From DATAOG01 sp963757395 (GTDB lineage: Bacteria; Pseudomonadota; Alphaproteobacteria; Geminicoccales; Geminicoccaceae): DNA of 64,000 bases. The notes below the pieces were generated by a model that was not told the DNA's origin, made no database searches, and saw only the letters and a list, made by a program, of their open reading frames with translations. Made by a program: the position numbers and the translations under genes. Below, piece after piece: positions 25,639 to 35,685 of this stretch (the first letter of the stretch is position 1; the number at the start of each line of letters is the position of its first letter). Location of the stretch: assembly GCA_963757395.1 (NCBI GenBank), contig CAVWRK010000013.1, forward strand, positions 558,001-622,000, written 5' to 3'.

Positions 25639-26545
25639 ATGACCATTCAACTGCACCCGGACGTCGCCCATGCCCTGGCCCGAGGCCAGGGGGTGGTCGC
25701 GCTCGAAATCGACCCTGATCTGCCACGGCTTGCCGCGCCCACACAACGCTTCAGTTGCCATCGAACTCGAGCAGGCGGTCCGCGCCCAGGCCGCCGTGCC
25801 GGCCACTGTGGCCGTGATCGACGGTCAGATCAACGTCGGCCTAAGCCGGGTTCTGCTCAAGCGCCTGGTCGAGACGCCCGAGGTCGTCAAATGCACGACC
25901 CGCGATTTGCCCCGCGTGCTCGCCGCCGGCGGCCTCGGTGCGACCACGATCGCGGCCACCGTGTTCGTCGCCGACCGGGTCGGGATCCGGGTGATGGCGA
26001 CCGGCGGTCTCGGCGGCGTCCACCGGGATGGCGAGACCTCGCTGGACGTGTCCGCGGATCTCGAGGAGCTGGCCAGACGCCCGATCGTGGTGGTCTGCAG
26101 TGGCGTCAAGTCGATCCTGGACCAGCGGCGCACGCTCGAACGTCTGGAGACTCTGGGGGTGCCGGTGATCGGCTGGCGCTGCGATGAGCTGCCGGGCTTC
26201 TACACCGCCGAGACCGGCCTAGAGGTGCCCAGGATCGACGACCTGAGCTCTCTCTGCCGCCTGATTGACACCCAGCGAGCGCTCGGTCTGCCGGGCGCCC
26301 TGGTCGTCGCGCAACCGCCTCCGCCCGAGCATGCCATGTCGAAGGCGGTGGTCGAAGAGCTGGTGGCGGCCGCCGAGGCGGCGGCCACCGCGGCCGGTAT
26401 CCATGGGCCCGAGCAGACCCCCTTCATGCTGAGCCACATGGCCGAGCAGAGCCAAGGCGCGACGGTGCGCGTCAACCGGGCGTTGGCCTCGGCCAACGCC
26501 TGCCTGGCCGGCGAGATGGCGGTCGCATTGGCGGCGCCTCTGTGA
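25639..26545 (+). pseudogene. psuG: Pseudouridine-5'-phosphate glycosidase with an apparent frameshift
   Basis: PsuG splits pseudouridine 5'-phosphate into uracil and ribose 5-phosphate. The ATG at 25639 follows GGAG and starts MTIQLHPDVAHALARGQG. The frame breaks after VVALE: in family members this is VVALES-T-I, while here the DNA reads CTCGAAATCGACC. Removing one A of the run at 25706-25708 gives VALESTLICHGLPRPHN and joins the long downstream frame. That frame carries every conserved block: VIDGQINVGLS, TTRDLPRVLAAGG, FATGGLGGVHR-like MATGGLGGVHRDG, VVCSGVKSILD and a complete C-terminus. Apart from this single base the gene looks intact and conserved, so a sequencing error is as likely as a true null allele. 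No PsuK kinase lies beside it. Confidence 0.88.
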
Positions 26546-26627
26546 CCACGGGCCGAAAGGACTTGACTGGTGTAGCGAGTTGGATAGAAGTAAATAGAAC
26601 CACTGGTTGAAATAGCGCCAATCGACC

Positions 26628-27347
26628 ATGATGCACCAGTCGCCCTCGCACCGGGTCCTTCTGGCCGAGGAGCAAGCCGTCAGCCGCGACCTCGTCGTGC
26701 TCGTGCTGGGCAGGCTCGGCTATCGGATCGAGACCGTCGCCACCGCGCGTGACGTATTGCAGCGGGTCGGGTCAAGCGCGCCCGCGCTGGTTCTGTTGAG
26801 CACCACCGTAGCGGACTGCGCCGGCACCGAGCTTCTGCATGAGATGCCTCTCGGTCCCAATGGTCCGGTGCCGGTCGCGATGATCGGCGGACAAACCGAC
26901 GAACGCTCGGGCGAAGCCTGGCTCGAAGCCGGTGCGATCGACTATCTCAGTCGGCCGATCGACATCGAGCGCCTGCTGCGGGTGGTCGAGCGGGCGGTCC
27001 ACGGCCGGGTGCCAATGCCCCCCGATCAAGACACCCAGCCGGTGATTGACCTCGACCACCTGTTTGGTTTCACCGATGGCGACCAGCAGCTCGAGGGCGA
27101 GCTTCTGACCCTGTTCCTGTCCAGCGCCGATGTCTATCTGGCGCGCATGAGCGAGGCCCTGCGCACCGGCCAGAGCTGGGCGGCGGTCGCGCACGCGCTC
27201 AAGGGATCAAGCGCCAACCTCGGGGCGCGGCGGGTCATGAAGATCGCCCTTGCCGCCGAGCGCTCGTCGCCGAGCACAGCCCGGCTCGAAGCGCTGCGTG
27301 CGGCCATCGAGGAGGTGCGCGGCTTCGACCGGACCAGGCCCGGCTGA
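26628..27347 (+). CDS. Degenerate receiver domain fused to a histidine phosphotransfer (HPt) domain
   Basis: The N-terminal 120 residues have the receiver fold (VLLAEEQAVSRDLVVLVLGRLGY, AGAIDYLSRPIDIERLL). The phosphate-accepting Asp is missing: the strand reads VLLSTTVADCAG where LMDVQMP would be expected. The conserved Lys near the end of the domain is replaced by the Ser-Arg of LSRPI. The C-terminal part is an HPt domain with its phosphorylatable His in AHALKGSSANLGARR. Phosphate would therefore travel through the HPt His, while the receiver acts only in binding. No histidine kinase is adjacent. The gene follows psuG by 82 bases. Confidence 0.8.
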   Translation: MMHQSPSHRVLLAEEQAVSRDLVVLVLGRLGYRIETVATARDVLQRVGSSAPALVLLSTTVADCAGTELLHEMPLGPNGPVPVAMIGGQTDERSGEAWLEAGAIDYLSRPIDIERLLRVVERAVHGRVPMPPDQDTQPVIDLDHLFGFTDGDQQLEGELLTLFLSSADVYLARMSEALRTGQSWAAVAHALKGSSANLGARRVMKIALAAERSSPSTARLEALRAAIEEVRGFDRTRPG

Positions 27348-27537
27348 CCGACAGCCCGCCGAGAAGATCCGCCGACACGGCTTGGCGAACGATCGCCGCG
27401 GCACGACAAACCCCTTGATCTGCGCGTTTATTTGCCCTGTTATCCAAGCGGCCCGGTTGTGCAAAGAAGCATCGGTCGCCGGCACGGCGGCTGCCAGGTC
27501 TCAGCCGGGCACGTGACACAAGGGACCAGGGAAGGAA

Positions 27538-28392
27538 ATGCAGAGAGTCATCAAGGTGGGGTTGCTAGGCGCGGCCCTCGGTGCGCTGCTCTCCTGCAGC
27601 TACAATCCGCAGCTGGTCGACGACAGCGAGGTCGTGCTGCACGAGATCGGTGCGGTGCGCGCCATGGAGCCCCAGGGCCCGGCCTTCAACCAAGGCTTGC
27701 GGCAGGGCTATCTCGACTACTCCGACGTGATGACCTCGGAGTATGACCACTCCGACTACTGGCACTTCGCCTTCAAGGCGGTCGATTCCGCCAAAGGCGA
27801 GGCGGTGCTTCCCGATACGGTCGAGTCGCGCGATCTGCGGCCAGACAACGTCGAGGAGCTGTCGGCGGCCCGGGCCCGCCTGATGGCGGCTCTGGATCAG
27901 ACCGGGCGGAAGAAGGCGCCTTGGCAAGCGGCGAAGGCTCAGACCGCCTTCGATTGTTGGCTGGAGAAGGCCGAGGAGAACGACCCGCCCGAGCAGATCA
28001 AGGTCTGCAAGGGCGAGTATGAGTCGGCGATTGCCGAGGTCGAGCGCGCGCTCACGACCGAGGGTGAAGCTTATCTGGTGTTCTTCGCGTGGGATCAGGC
28101 GGACCTGACGCCGGTCGCGCTCGCGGTGCTCGACCAGGTGCAAGCGGACTTCGTGCGCGGCCGCCCGGCGCTGGTCAAGGTCGCAGGGCACGCCGACCGG
28201 TCCGGTTCGGAGGCCTACAACGATCGGCTGTCGGAACGGCGGGCGGAGATTGTCGCTCAGGCCCTGATGCAGCGCGGCGTGCCCGAACGAGCGCTCGAGG
28301 TCGAATGGTTCGGTGAGCGCCGCCCCCGGGTCCCCACCCCCGACGGCCAAAAGGAGCCGCGCAACCGGCGGGTCGAGATCGTCTTCGGCTGA
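27538..28392 (+). CDS. OmpA-family outer-membrane lipoprotein
   Basis: A 284-residue lipoprotein with a type II signal sequence and lipobox ending LLSC, so Cys20 becomes the lipidated N-terminus. The middle part (about 40-160) is acidic and has no recognised domain. The C-terminal 110 residues are an OmpA-like peptidoglycan-binding domain (VFFAWDQADLTPVALAVLDQ, VKVAGHADRSGSEAYNDRLSERRA, EPRNRRVEIVFG). It probably tethers the outer membrane to the cell wall, in the manner of Pal, but tol genes are not nearby. A good ribosome site (AGGGAAGGAA) directly precedes the ATG. Confidence 0.92.
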   Translation: MQRVIKVGLLGAALGALLSCSYNPQLVDDSEVVLHEIGAVRAMEPQGPAFNQGLRQGYLDYSDVMTSEYDHSDYWHFAFKAVDSAKGEAVLPDTVESRDLRPDNVEELSAARARLMAALDQTGRKKAPWQAAKAQTAFDCWLEKAEENDPPEQIKVCKGEYESAIAEVERALTTEGEAYLVFFAWDQADLTPVALAVLDQVQADFVRGRPALVKVAGHADRSGSEAYNDRLSERRAEIVAQALMQRGVPERALEVEWFGERRPRVPTPDGQKEPRNRRVEIVFG

Positions 28393-28484
28393 GGGCGGGG
28401 CGAATGCCGGCAGCCTGCCCGGCGCGAGCGCACGCCCGCAGGCCGCTTCCGATTCAACCGTCGCGAAGAGAAATCTGAGCCTTC

Positions 28485-29477
<993 letters not shown>

Positions 29478-29694
29478 CTGGGTCCGTTCTCCCTGCCCGG
29501 ATCGGACGGCCGTCCTTGAAGGGCTGCTTGAGCTTAATCTAGCGTCTTGCCGGGCGGCCGACAACCGGCCGCGGGCGCACCTGCCGCCGGCGCATCTCCC
29601 GGCTGCATCCTTGACCCATGCTTGACCCGGGTGTGGGGAGCGCCGCAAAGTGCGCCCCGCCGGCGACGTTGGTCAGGGCCGGCCGGGCACGCCT

Positions 29695-30465
29695 ATGAAC
29701 CGCTTCACCAACATCAGCTTTCGCGCCGCCGACACGGCCGAAGCGCAGGCCGGCCTCGCGGAGCTCGAGGCGGCCTACGCCCATGTCCCAGGCGAGCAGG
29801 CGGACGTGATCGTGGCGCTCGGCGGCGACGGCTTCATGCTCGAGACGCTGCACAGCTGCATCGACCGGCCGGTGCCGATCTACGGCATGAACCTCGGCAC
29901 GGTCGGCTTTCTGCTCAACGACTACCGGACCGACGGTCTGCGTGAGCGCCTCGCCGAGGGCGTGAGCGCACCCCTGCACCCGCTGCGCATGCGGGCGACC
30001 TGCCGCAACGGCGAGCTCGAGCTCGGGCTCGGCATCAACGAGGTGTCGCTGTTCCGCGAGACCCGCCAGGCGGCCAACATCCAGATCGCGATCGATGACG
30101 TGGTCCGTCTGGAGTACCTGATCTGTGACGGAATTCTGGTCGCGACGCCGGCCGGCAGCACGGCCTACAACCTCTCCGCGCACGGACCGATCCTGCCGGT
30201 CGGCGCCAATCTCCTGGCGCTCACCCCGATCAGCGCCTTCCGCCCACGCCGCTGGCGCGGTGCCCTGCTGCCGAGTCGGACCCACTTCCGCTTCACGGTG
30301 ATCGACCCCGACAAGCGGCCGGTCAGCGCCGTCGCCGACTACACCGAGATCCGCGACGTGATGGAGGTCGAGGTGTGGGAGGATCGCAGCATCACCCTCA
30401 CCCTGCTGTTCGACCGCGAGCACAACATGGAGGAGAGGATTCTCAAGGAGCAGTTCGTGCCCTGA
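29695..30465 (+). CDS. nadK: NAD kinase
   Basis: Phosphorylates NAD+ to NADP+ in the cytoplasm. It is a short alphaproteobacterial-type NAD kinase of 256 residues starting MNRFTNISFRAADTAEAQ. The catalytic and ATP-binding motif VIVALGGDGFMLETLH appears early, followed by YGMNLGTVGFLLND, LGINEVSLFRETRQAA and the NAD-binding VATPAGSTAYNLSAHGPI. An in-frame GTG/ATG-like start further upstream (29650) would add a Gly-rich head not seen in the family. Confidence 0.93.
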   Translation: MNRFTNISFRAADTAEAQAGLAELEAAYAHVPGEQADVIVALGGDGFMLETLHSCIDRPVPIYGMNLGTVGFLLNDYRTDGLRERLAEGVSAPLHPLRMRATCRNGELELGLGINEVSLFRETRQAANIQIAIDDVVRLEYLICDGILVATPAGSTAYNLSAHGPILPVGANLLALTPISAFRPRRWRGALLPSRTHFRFTVIDPDKRPVSAVADYTEIRDVMEVEVWEDRSITLTLLFDREHNMEERILKEQFVP

Positions 30466-30480
30466 CCGCCTGCGCCTGGC

Positions 30481-30996
30481 TCAGCCATCGTAGGCGAGCA
30501 GACTTTCGACCGGCATCCGCAAGCGGTGCCGGCCATCCAGGCCGGTGAGCTCGATCAGGAAGGCCGCGGCCACGACCTGGGCTTCGATCTTGTTGAGCAG
30601 CTCGGCGGTGGCAGCGGCCGTGCCGCCGGTCGCGATCAGGTCGTCGACGATCACGACGCGGCTGTGCGCCGGAATCAGGTCGGCCGAGATCTCGATCCGG
30701 TCGCTGCCATACTCGAGGTTGTAGGCGTGGCCGACCACCGAGCCGGGCAGCTTGCCGCGCTTTCGAACCATCGCGAAACCGATCCCGAGCCGCAGCGCCA
30801 GTGCGGCGGCGAAGATAAAGCCGCGCGATTCGATACCGACCAGCCGGTCGGGCCGGTGCGGCGCCACCAGCTCCGCCAGCTGGTCAATCGCCACCTGAAA
30901 GGCGTCGGCCCGCTGCAACAAGGTCGAGATGTCGTAGAACAGGATGCCCGTTTTGGGGAAGTCGGGGATCTGGCAAATCTGTGCTTTCAGGTCCAT
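30481..30996 (-). CDS. apt: Adenine phosphoribosyltransferase
   Basis: Salvages adenine to AMP using phosphoribosyl pyrophosphate. The PRPP-binding motif is VVIVDDLIATGGTAAA; GIESRGFIFAAALALRLG and FAMVRKRGKLPG are typical Apt segments. The length of 171 residues is normal. GGGAGG lies about seven bases before the ATG. The gene is convergent with nadK, with 15 bases between the stops. Confidence 0.95.
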   Translation of the reverse strand: MDLKAQICQIPDFPKTGILFYDISTLLQRADAFQVAIDQLAELVAPHRPDRLVGIESRGFIFAAALALRLGIGFAMVRKRGKLPGSVVGHAYNLEYGSDRIEISADLIPAHSRVVIVDDLIATGGTAAATAELLNKIEAQVVAAAFLIELTGLDGRHRLRMPVESLLAYDG

Positions 30997-31124
30997 AGGG
31001 CCGCCTCCCGGAGACCGGTTGCGCCCGGTTCATGCCACGCCCGTGGCCAGCGGCCAAGCCCTGAAAGCAACGTCGGGACGCCGGCCGATCCCGACGGATC
31101 GGCCAAGGCGCGCTCGACGTCGGT

Positions 31125-33416
31125 TCAGCCGTTGTTGTAGTACTTGGTGTACTTGTCGTCGTAGTAGTAGCCGGAGTCCCGATAGCCGTAGCGCGCATGC
31201 TTGCGCACGTTGACCCGGCTCAACACGACGCCGGCCACATCCGCGCCGGCCTCGATCAGCTGCTTGACCCCCATCATCACGTCGTGCCGGCGTGTGCTTC
31301 CCCAATGGACCAGGAACACGGTCTTGTCGGTCATCTGCGACAGCACCCTGGCGTCCGAGACGCTGAGCACGGGCGGGCTGTCGATGATGACCAGGTCGAA
31401 CCGGGTCGCGACCTCCTTGAGCAGCCGGCGCATCCGCTCCGATGCCAACAGCGCCGCCGGATCGGGCACCGGGCCGCCGGCGGTCACGAAATAGGCGCCC
31501 GAAGCCTCGTCCAGCAGGACCACCTCGTTCAACTCGCGGTGCTGCAGCAACACGTCGCTCAGCCCGCTCTGATTGGCCACGCCGGCCAACTCGTGCAGCC
31601 GCGGCCGGCGCACGTCGCAGTCGATGATCAAGGTCCGGCGGCCGGACCGGGCGTAAATCCTGGCCAGGCACATCCCGATCGAAGTCTTGCCCTCGCTCGG
31701 GATCGAGGAGGTGACCAGGACGGTCTTCGGCGGCGACCCCATGCTGGTGAGCAGCATGGCCGTGCGCAGGCTGCGCAGGGCTTCGCCGAAGGGTGAGTTC
31801 GGGTTATCGAGCACGTAGTCCTGGGGCGAGCCATAGCGCTTGTCGAGTCCGACGATCGCCGGCACCAGGCCCAACGTCGGCAAGCCGATCAGATCCTCGA
31901 TCTGCTCGGAGCTGCGGAAGGTGTTGTCCAACCCTTCGAGGCCGAACACGGCGAGCGAGCCGGCCAGGAGGGCGCTGACCAGCGCGACCCCGAAGATCAG
32001 CTTGCGGCGCGGATAGGTCGGCTCGTCAGGCAGGGCCGCACGCGAGATCACCCGGGCATCCGGCTCCTGAGCCTTCTGCTGCGAGGTGATCTCCTTGGCC
32101 CGGTTGATGTAGGTCTCGAGCAGGTCGCGGTCGGCGGTCGCCTCCCGCTGCAGCGCCTCGAGCCCGATCTCGGCCTCGTTGTGCTCGGACAGCTGGCTCT
32201 TCAGGCCGTCGATGTTGGATTCCAGCGTCGCCTCGCGCGAGCGCCCGACCTGCACCTCGTCCTTGAGGCGCTGGGCGATCTGCCTGATCTCCCCCTCCTT
32301 GCGGTCCTGCAGCGACTTCAGCTCGGCCTCCAGATTGAGCATTTGCGGATGCCGCGGACCATACTCGCTCGACAGCTCCGCCCGCTGGCGATTGAGCTCG
32401 AGCTCGCGGGCCCGAAGCTCGGTCAGCACCGGCAAATCCAGGAGCTGCGCTGCTTGGGTCAGATCAGCGCCGGAGCTCAGCAGCCGCTCGACTTGGCGCA
32501 GCTTCGCTTCCGACTGGGCGCGGTCACTGCGCGAGATGACCAGCTGGGTGGTCAGTTCCGTGAGCTGCTGCTGGTCCGGAGCTGCGCCAGCCAGCCCGTG
32601 CTGGCGCCGATAATCCTGCACGGCCTGCTCGGCCGAGGCGACGCTCGCCCGCAGGCGCTCGATCTCGTGCGTGAGGAACTCACCGGCGCGGCGCGACGCG
32701 GTCTGCTTGTCCTCGAGCTGCTCGCTCATATAGAGCCTGGCCAGGGTGTTGGCGCCGAGGGCCGCGAGCGCCGGATCGGTCGAGATGAACTTCAGGCCGA
32801 TCACGGTCGACCGGTTGGCCGGCTCCGCCAGGATGTTGTCCATGACGGCCTGAATGATCTCGGAGCGGAGCAGCGCAGCCTGCTGCTGGTCCGTCATCTC
32901 CGCGCCGGAGCTGGTGGTCATCAGCGTGTCCGCCCAGGCCTTCGGCAGATGATCGAGCAGCCACGCCGGGATCAAGCGGGCCGGATCGAGCCATGCGGCG
33001 AAGTCTGCGGTGCTTGGTCGCAGCGCCGGATTGAACTCGGGTAAGAGATGCAGGTTGAGCTGGTCGACCAGCCGCTCCGCCATGCTCCGCGACTTGATCA
33101 GCAGCAGCTGGCTCGCCAGGCTGTCCTCGGTGGGCGGCGAGCCGACCAACACGTCCGGGATGTCGGGCACCGTCTGCGCCGGCCGATCGTTGAGCATCAC
33201 CAGGGCTTCGGATTCGTAGGCTGGCGGCATGCGGCTGACGTAGGCGGCGGTCAGGCCGAGCACGATCACCATGAAACCGAGCAGAAACAGCTTGCGGCGC
33301 CACAGCGTGCGCCCGAGCCTGACCCAGTCCAGGTCGTCGCCGCTGGAATCCCGAGTCACCCGCCGCAGGGCCGGCTCATAGCCAATGCGTGGTGTGCTAT
33401 GGACGTCTATAGCCAT
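31125..33416 (-). CDS. Polysaccharide co-polymerase fused to a bacterial tyrosine kinase (Wzz/BY-kinase)
   Basis: A 763-residue inner-membrane protein that controls chain length and export of an exopolysaccharide. The N-terminal Wzz domain has a first membrane helix at about 43-64 and a GNVR-like end before the second helix at about 477-498. Long coiled-coil segments lie between (residues about 230-450, rich in Glu, Gln and Leu). The cytoplasmic kinase has Walker A in SSIPSEGKTSIGM, Walker A' in LIIDCDVRRPRL and Walker B in DLVIIDSPPVLS. The C-terminus is a Tyr cluster (YGYRDSGYYYDDKYTKYY, eight Tyr), the autophosphorylation site in this family. No glycosyltransferase, wza-type or polymerase genes lie nearby, so it is an orphan. 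Confidence 0.93.
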   Translation of the reverse strand: MAIDVHSTPRIGYEPALRRVTRDSSGDDLDWVRLGRTLWRRKLFLLGFMVIVLGLTAAYVSRMPPAYESEALVMLNDRPAQTVPDIPDVLVGSPPTEDSLASQLLLIKSRSMAERLVDQLNLHLLPEFNPALRPSTADFAAWLDPARLIPAWLLDHLPKAWADTLMTTSSGAEMTDQQQAALLRSEIIQAVMDNILAEPANRSTVIGLKFISTDPALAALGANTLARLYMSEQLEDKQTASRRAGEFLTHEIERLRASVASAEQAVQDYRRQHGLAGAAPDQQQLTELTTQLVISRSDRAQSEAKLRQVERLLSSGADLTQAAQLLDLPVLTELRARELELNRQRAELSSEYGPRHPQMLNLEAELKSLQDRKEGEIRQIAQRLKDEVQVGRSREATLESNIDGLKSQLSEHNEAEIGLEALQREATADRDLLETYINRAKEITSQQKAQEPDARVISRAALPDEPTYPRRKLIFGVALVSALLAGSLAVFGLEGLDNTFRSSEQIEDLIGLPTLGLVPAIVGLDKRYGSPQDYVLDNPNSPFGEALRSLRTAMLLTSMGSPPKTVLVTSSIPSEGKTSIGMCLARIYARSGRRTLIIDCDVRRPRLHELAGVANQSGLSDVLLQHRELNEVVLLDEASGAYFVTAGGPVPDPAALLASERMRRLLKEVATRFDLVIIDSPPVLSVSDARVLSQMTDKTVFLVHWGSTRRHDVMMGVKQLIEAGADVAGVVLSRVNVRKHARYGYRDSGYYYDDKYTKYYNNG

Positions 33417-33823
33417 CGCGTCATCCTACCCTGCACCCTAGCCTCAAGCTAGCCCGATCAAGCCCGCACACGACGGCGGCGCGTCTACGCCGCAACCGAC
33501 CGATCACATACATATAAGGTCACATCCGCCGCCTTGCTCCACCATCCCCGCTGCGGCGTATCGCTACCGACCCCTTGCGTGCTGGTGCCTTCGGGATAAA
33601 ACGTCAATGCAATTGCCGCGCCAACTGCCCTGCCGTCCTTGCTCGGCGGCCTGCCAGAAGGCCGACCATCCGAAGCCGCCCGATCCACGCTCCATACCTA
33701 CAGTTTATTGAAGTTCTGTGAACAGGCGACCGACACACAAACACTTTTGAGTTTACTACAAAGCGCGTAAAATCTCAACGGCGAACATGGGTTCGCGTGG
33801 AGGTTGCGGGCGACTTGACCAGA
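33417..33823 (+). other. Intergenic region with no recognised gene
   Basis: About 400 bases separate the divergent BY-kinase and DUF192 genes. The stretch 33700-33780 is AT-rich compared with its surroundings and holds the candidate promoter listed separately. A 67-codon minus-strand frame (33485-33688) has no recognisable domain and no ribosome site and is not called as a gene. Confidence 0.6.
33746..33773 (+). promoter_or_regulatory. Probable promoter of the DUF192 gene
   Basis: TAAAAT at 33768-33773 matches five of six positions of the sigma-70 -10 box. TTTGAG at 33746-33751 lies 16 bases upstream as a -35 candidate. The block is in an AT-rich island about 50 bases before the proposed start. 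Confidence 0.4.
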
Positions 33824-34321
33824 ATGGACAGTTTGATCTCCTCGCCTGGCTGGCAGCTGCCGAATCGGCTGCTCGGCCGCATTGCCACGGTCGGGTTGCT
33901 GGTCATCGCCCTGGCGGCGATGGCCGGCCCGCCCAGCTTCGACCACGATCGCCTGGCGATCGCGGGCGATCGCGGGCGGTTCGAGTTCCAGGTCGAACTG
34001 GCAACCACGCCGGACCAGCGCGCCTACGGCCTGATGTTCCGCGAAAGCCTGGCCGACGACCACGGCATGCTGTTCGATTTCGGCGCTTCCCAACCGGTCG
34101 CCATGTGGATGCGCAACACCTATATCCCACTCGACATGCTGTTCATTCGCGCTGACGGCCAGATCGGCCGGATCATCAGGGGCGCCCAGCCGCTCTCGGA
34201 CACGGTGCTGGAGTCCGGCGAGCCGGTGCGCGCGGTCCTCGAGCTGCGTGGCGGTCTCACGGTCGAACTCGGTATCGAGCCAGGCGATCGCGTCGTCTAT
34301 CGCCTGTTCGAAGAACCCTAG
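33824..34321 (+). CDS. DUF192-family exported protein
   Basis: A 165-residue protein with an N-terminal hydrophobic signal or anchor (LLGRIATVGLLVIALAAMAG). The DUF192 domain follows (FQVELATTPDQRAYGLMFRE, GMLFDFGASQPVAMWMRNTY, PLDMLFIRADGQI, VLELRGGLTVELGIEPGD). The family is widespread and its function is not established; a small-ligand-binding role at the cell surface is a guess. The ATG at 33824 is chosen. A GTG at 33797 and a TTG at 33815 are in the same frame, and GGAGG at 33799 would suit the TTG. Confidence 0.88.
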   Translation: MDSLISSPGWQLPNRLLGRIATVGLLVIALAAMAGPPSFDHDRLAIAGDRGRFEFQVELATTPDQRAYGLMFRESLADDHGMLFDFGASQPVAMWMRNTYIPLDMLFIRADGQIGRIIRGAQPLSDTVLESGEPVRAVLELRGGLTVELGIEPGDRVVYRLFEEP

Positions 34322-34339
34322 CGCGCCGCTCGCCCACGC

Positions 34340-35542
34340 TCAGTGAAGCGCTTCACACGCACGCAGGATCCGGTGACAGGCTTCCTCCAGGAGCTCGGTC
34401 GAGGTCGCGTAGGAGATCCGAAAGTAGGGGTCCATGCCGAAGGCGGCGCCATGCACCACGGCGACGCCCACGCCCTCCAACAGGTAGCGGGCGAAGTCTT
34501 CGCTGCCCGCCAGCAGATCGCCGGCCGGGGTCCGCCGGCCGATCGCTCCGGCGCAGCTCGGATAGACGTAGAACGCCCCCTCCGGGCGATGACAGCGCAG
34601 CGTCGGGGCCTGGTTCAGGAGGTCGACCACGAGGTCGCGTCGCTGCTTGAAGGTCGCGACCCATCCGGGGAGGAAGTCCTGGGGCCCGTTCAACGCCGCG
34701 ACCGTCGCCGCCTGGCTGATCGAGCACGGATTGGAGGTGCTTTGCGACTGCACCTTGGCCATCGCCTTGATCAGCTCGACCGGACCGCCGGCATAGCCGA
34801 TCCGCCACCCGGTCATGGCGTAGGCCTTGGCGACGCCGTTCATGGTCAGGCAGCGGGATCGGAGCTCGGGCGCGACCGCCAGCGGCGTCACGAAGCGGAA
34901 GTCGTCGTAGACAAGGTGCTCGTAGATGTCGTCGGTCAGCAGCCAGACCTGCGGATGGCGGAGCAACACGTCGGTCAACTCACCGAGTTCCGCTTCGGTG
35001 TAGGCCGCTCCGGTCGGGTTGCTCGGTGAGTTGAGGATCAGCCATTTGGTACGCGGCGAGATCGCCGCCTCGAGGTCCTCGGGCCGCAGCTTGAAGCCGG
35101 TCTGATCGGGGCAGCTCACGAACACCGGCGTGCCGCCCGCAAGCAACGTCATGTCCGGATAGGACACCCAATAGGGCGCCGGGATCACGACTTCGTCGCC
35201 CGGGTCGAGGGTCGCCATCAAGGCGTTGTAGATGATCTGCTTGCCCCCGCTGCCGACGCTGATCTCGTCGAGCCCGAACTCGAGGCCGTTCTCCCGCTTG
35301 AACTTGGCGGCGACCGCGGCTTTGAGCTCGGGCGTGCCGTCGACCGCAGTGTATTTGGTCTGGCCCGCGCGGATCGCGGCGATCGCCGCGTCCTTGATGC
35401 GGTCCGGCGTATCGAAGTCGGGCTCGCCGGCGCCCAGCCCGATCACGTCGCGGCCTGCGGCCTTGAGCTCGCGCGCCAGATTGCTCACGGCGATCGTCGG
35501 CGACGGTTTGATTGCGGCCAGGCGACGCGCGATGATCGACAT
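34340..35542 (-). CDS. aspC: Aspartate aminotransferase (class I, alphaproteobacterial type)
   Basis: A PLP-dependent aminotransferase of 400 residues, starting at the ATG at 35542 (MSIIARRLAAIKPSPTIAVS). The PLP lysine is in NGVAKAYAMTGWRIGYAGGP. Other hallmarks are VIGLGAGEPDFDTP, LNSPSNPTGAAY and DDIYEHLVYD. This is the I-beta/I-gamma group of thermophile-type aspartate aminotransferases common in alphaproteobacteria, which often accept prephenate as well. The first 109 codons of the longest frame (to 35869) have no family match and are excluded. Confidence 0.92.
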   Translation of the reverse strand: MSIIARRLAAIKPSPTIAVSNLARELKAAGRDVIGLGAGEPDFDTPDRIKDAAIAAIRAGQTKYTAVDGTPELKAAVAAKFKRENGLEFGLDEISVGSGGKQIIYNALMATLDPGDEVVIPAPYWVSYPDMTLLAGGTPVFVSCPDQTGFKLRPEDLEAAISPRTKWLILNSPSNPTGAAYTEAELGELTDVLLRHPQVWLLTDDIYEHLVYDDFRFVTPLAVAPELRSRCLTMNGVAKAYAMTGWRIGYAGGPVELIKAMAKVQSQSTSNPCSISQAATVAALNGPQDFLPGWVATFKQRRDLVVDLLNQAPTLRCHRPEGAFYVYPSCAGAIGRRTPAGDLLAGSEDFARYLLEGVGVAVVHGAAFGMDPYFRISYATSTELLEEACHRILRACEALH

Positions 35543-35685
35543 GGATGGCGGCTCCGTTACGTCCGTCGAACGGGCTGAACTTAGGGACCCACACCCGCCT
35601 CTGCAACGTCTGCTTCGGGTCTGCTTCAGGTGCTCTGGTCGGTGCGCCGCTTTGTCGCCGATCGTGCTCCGGGCCCGGGCCGCGT

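Noticed and set aside
33485..33688. Small frame between the BY-kinase and DUF192 genes
   Set aside because: No domain, no ribosome site, and composition like non-coding sequence.
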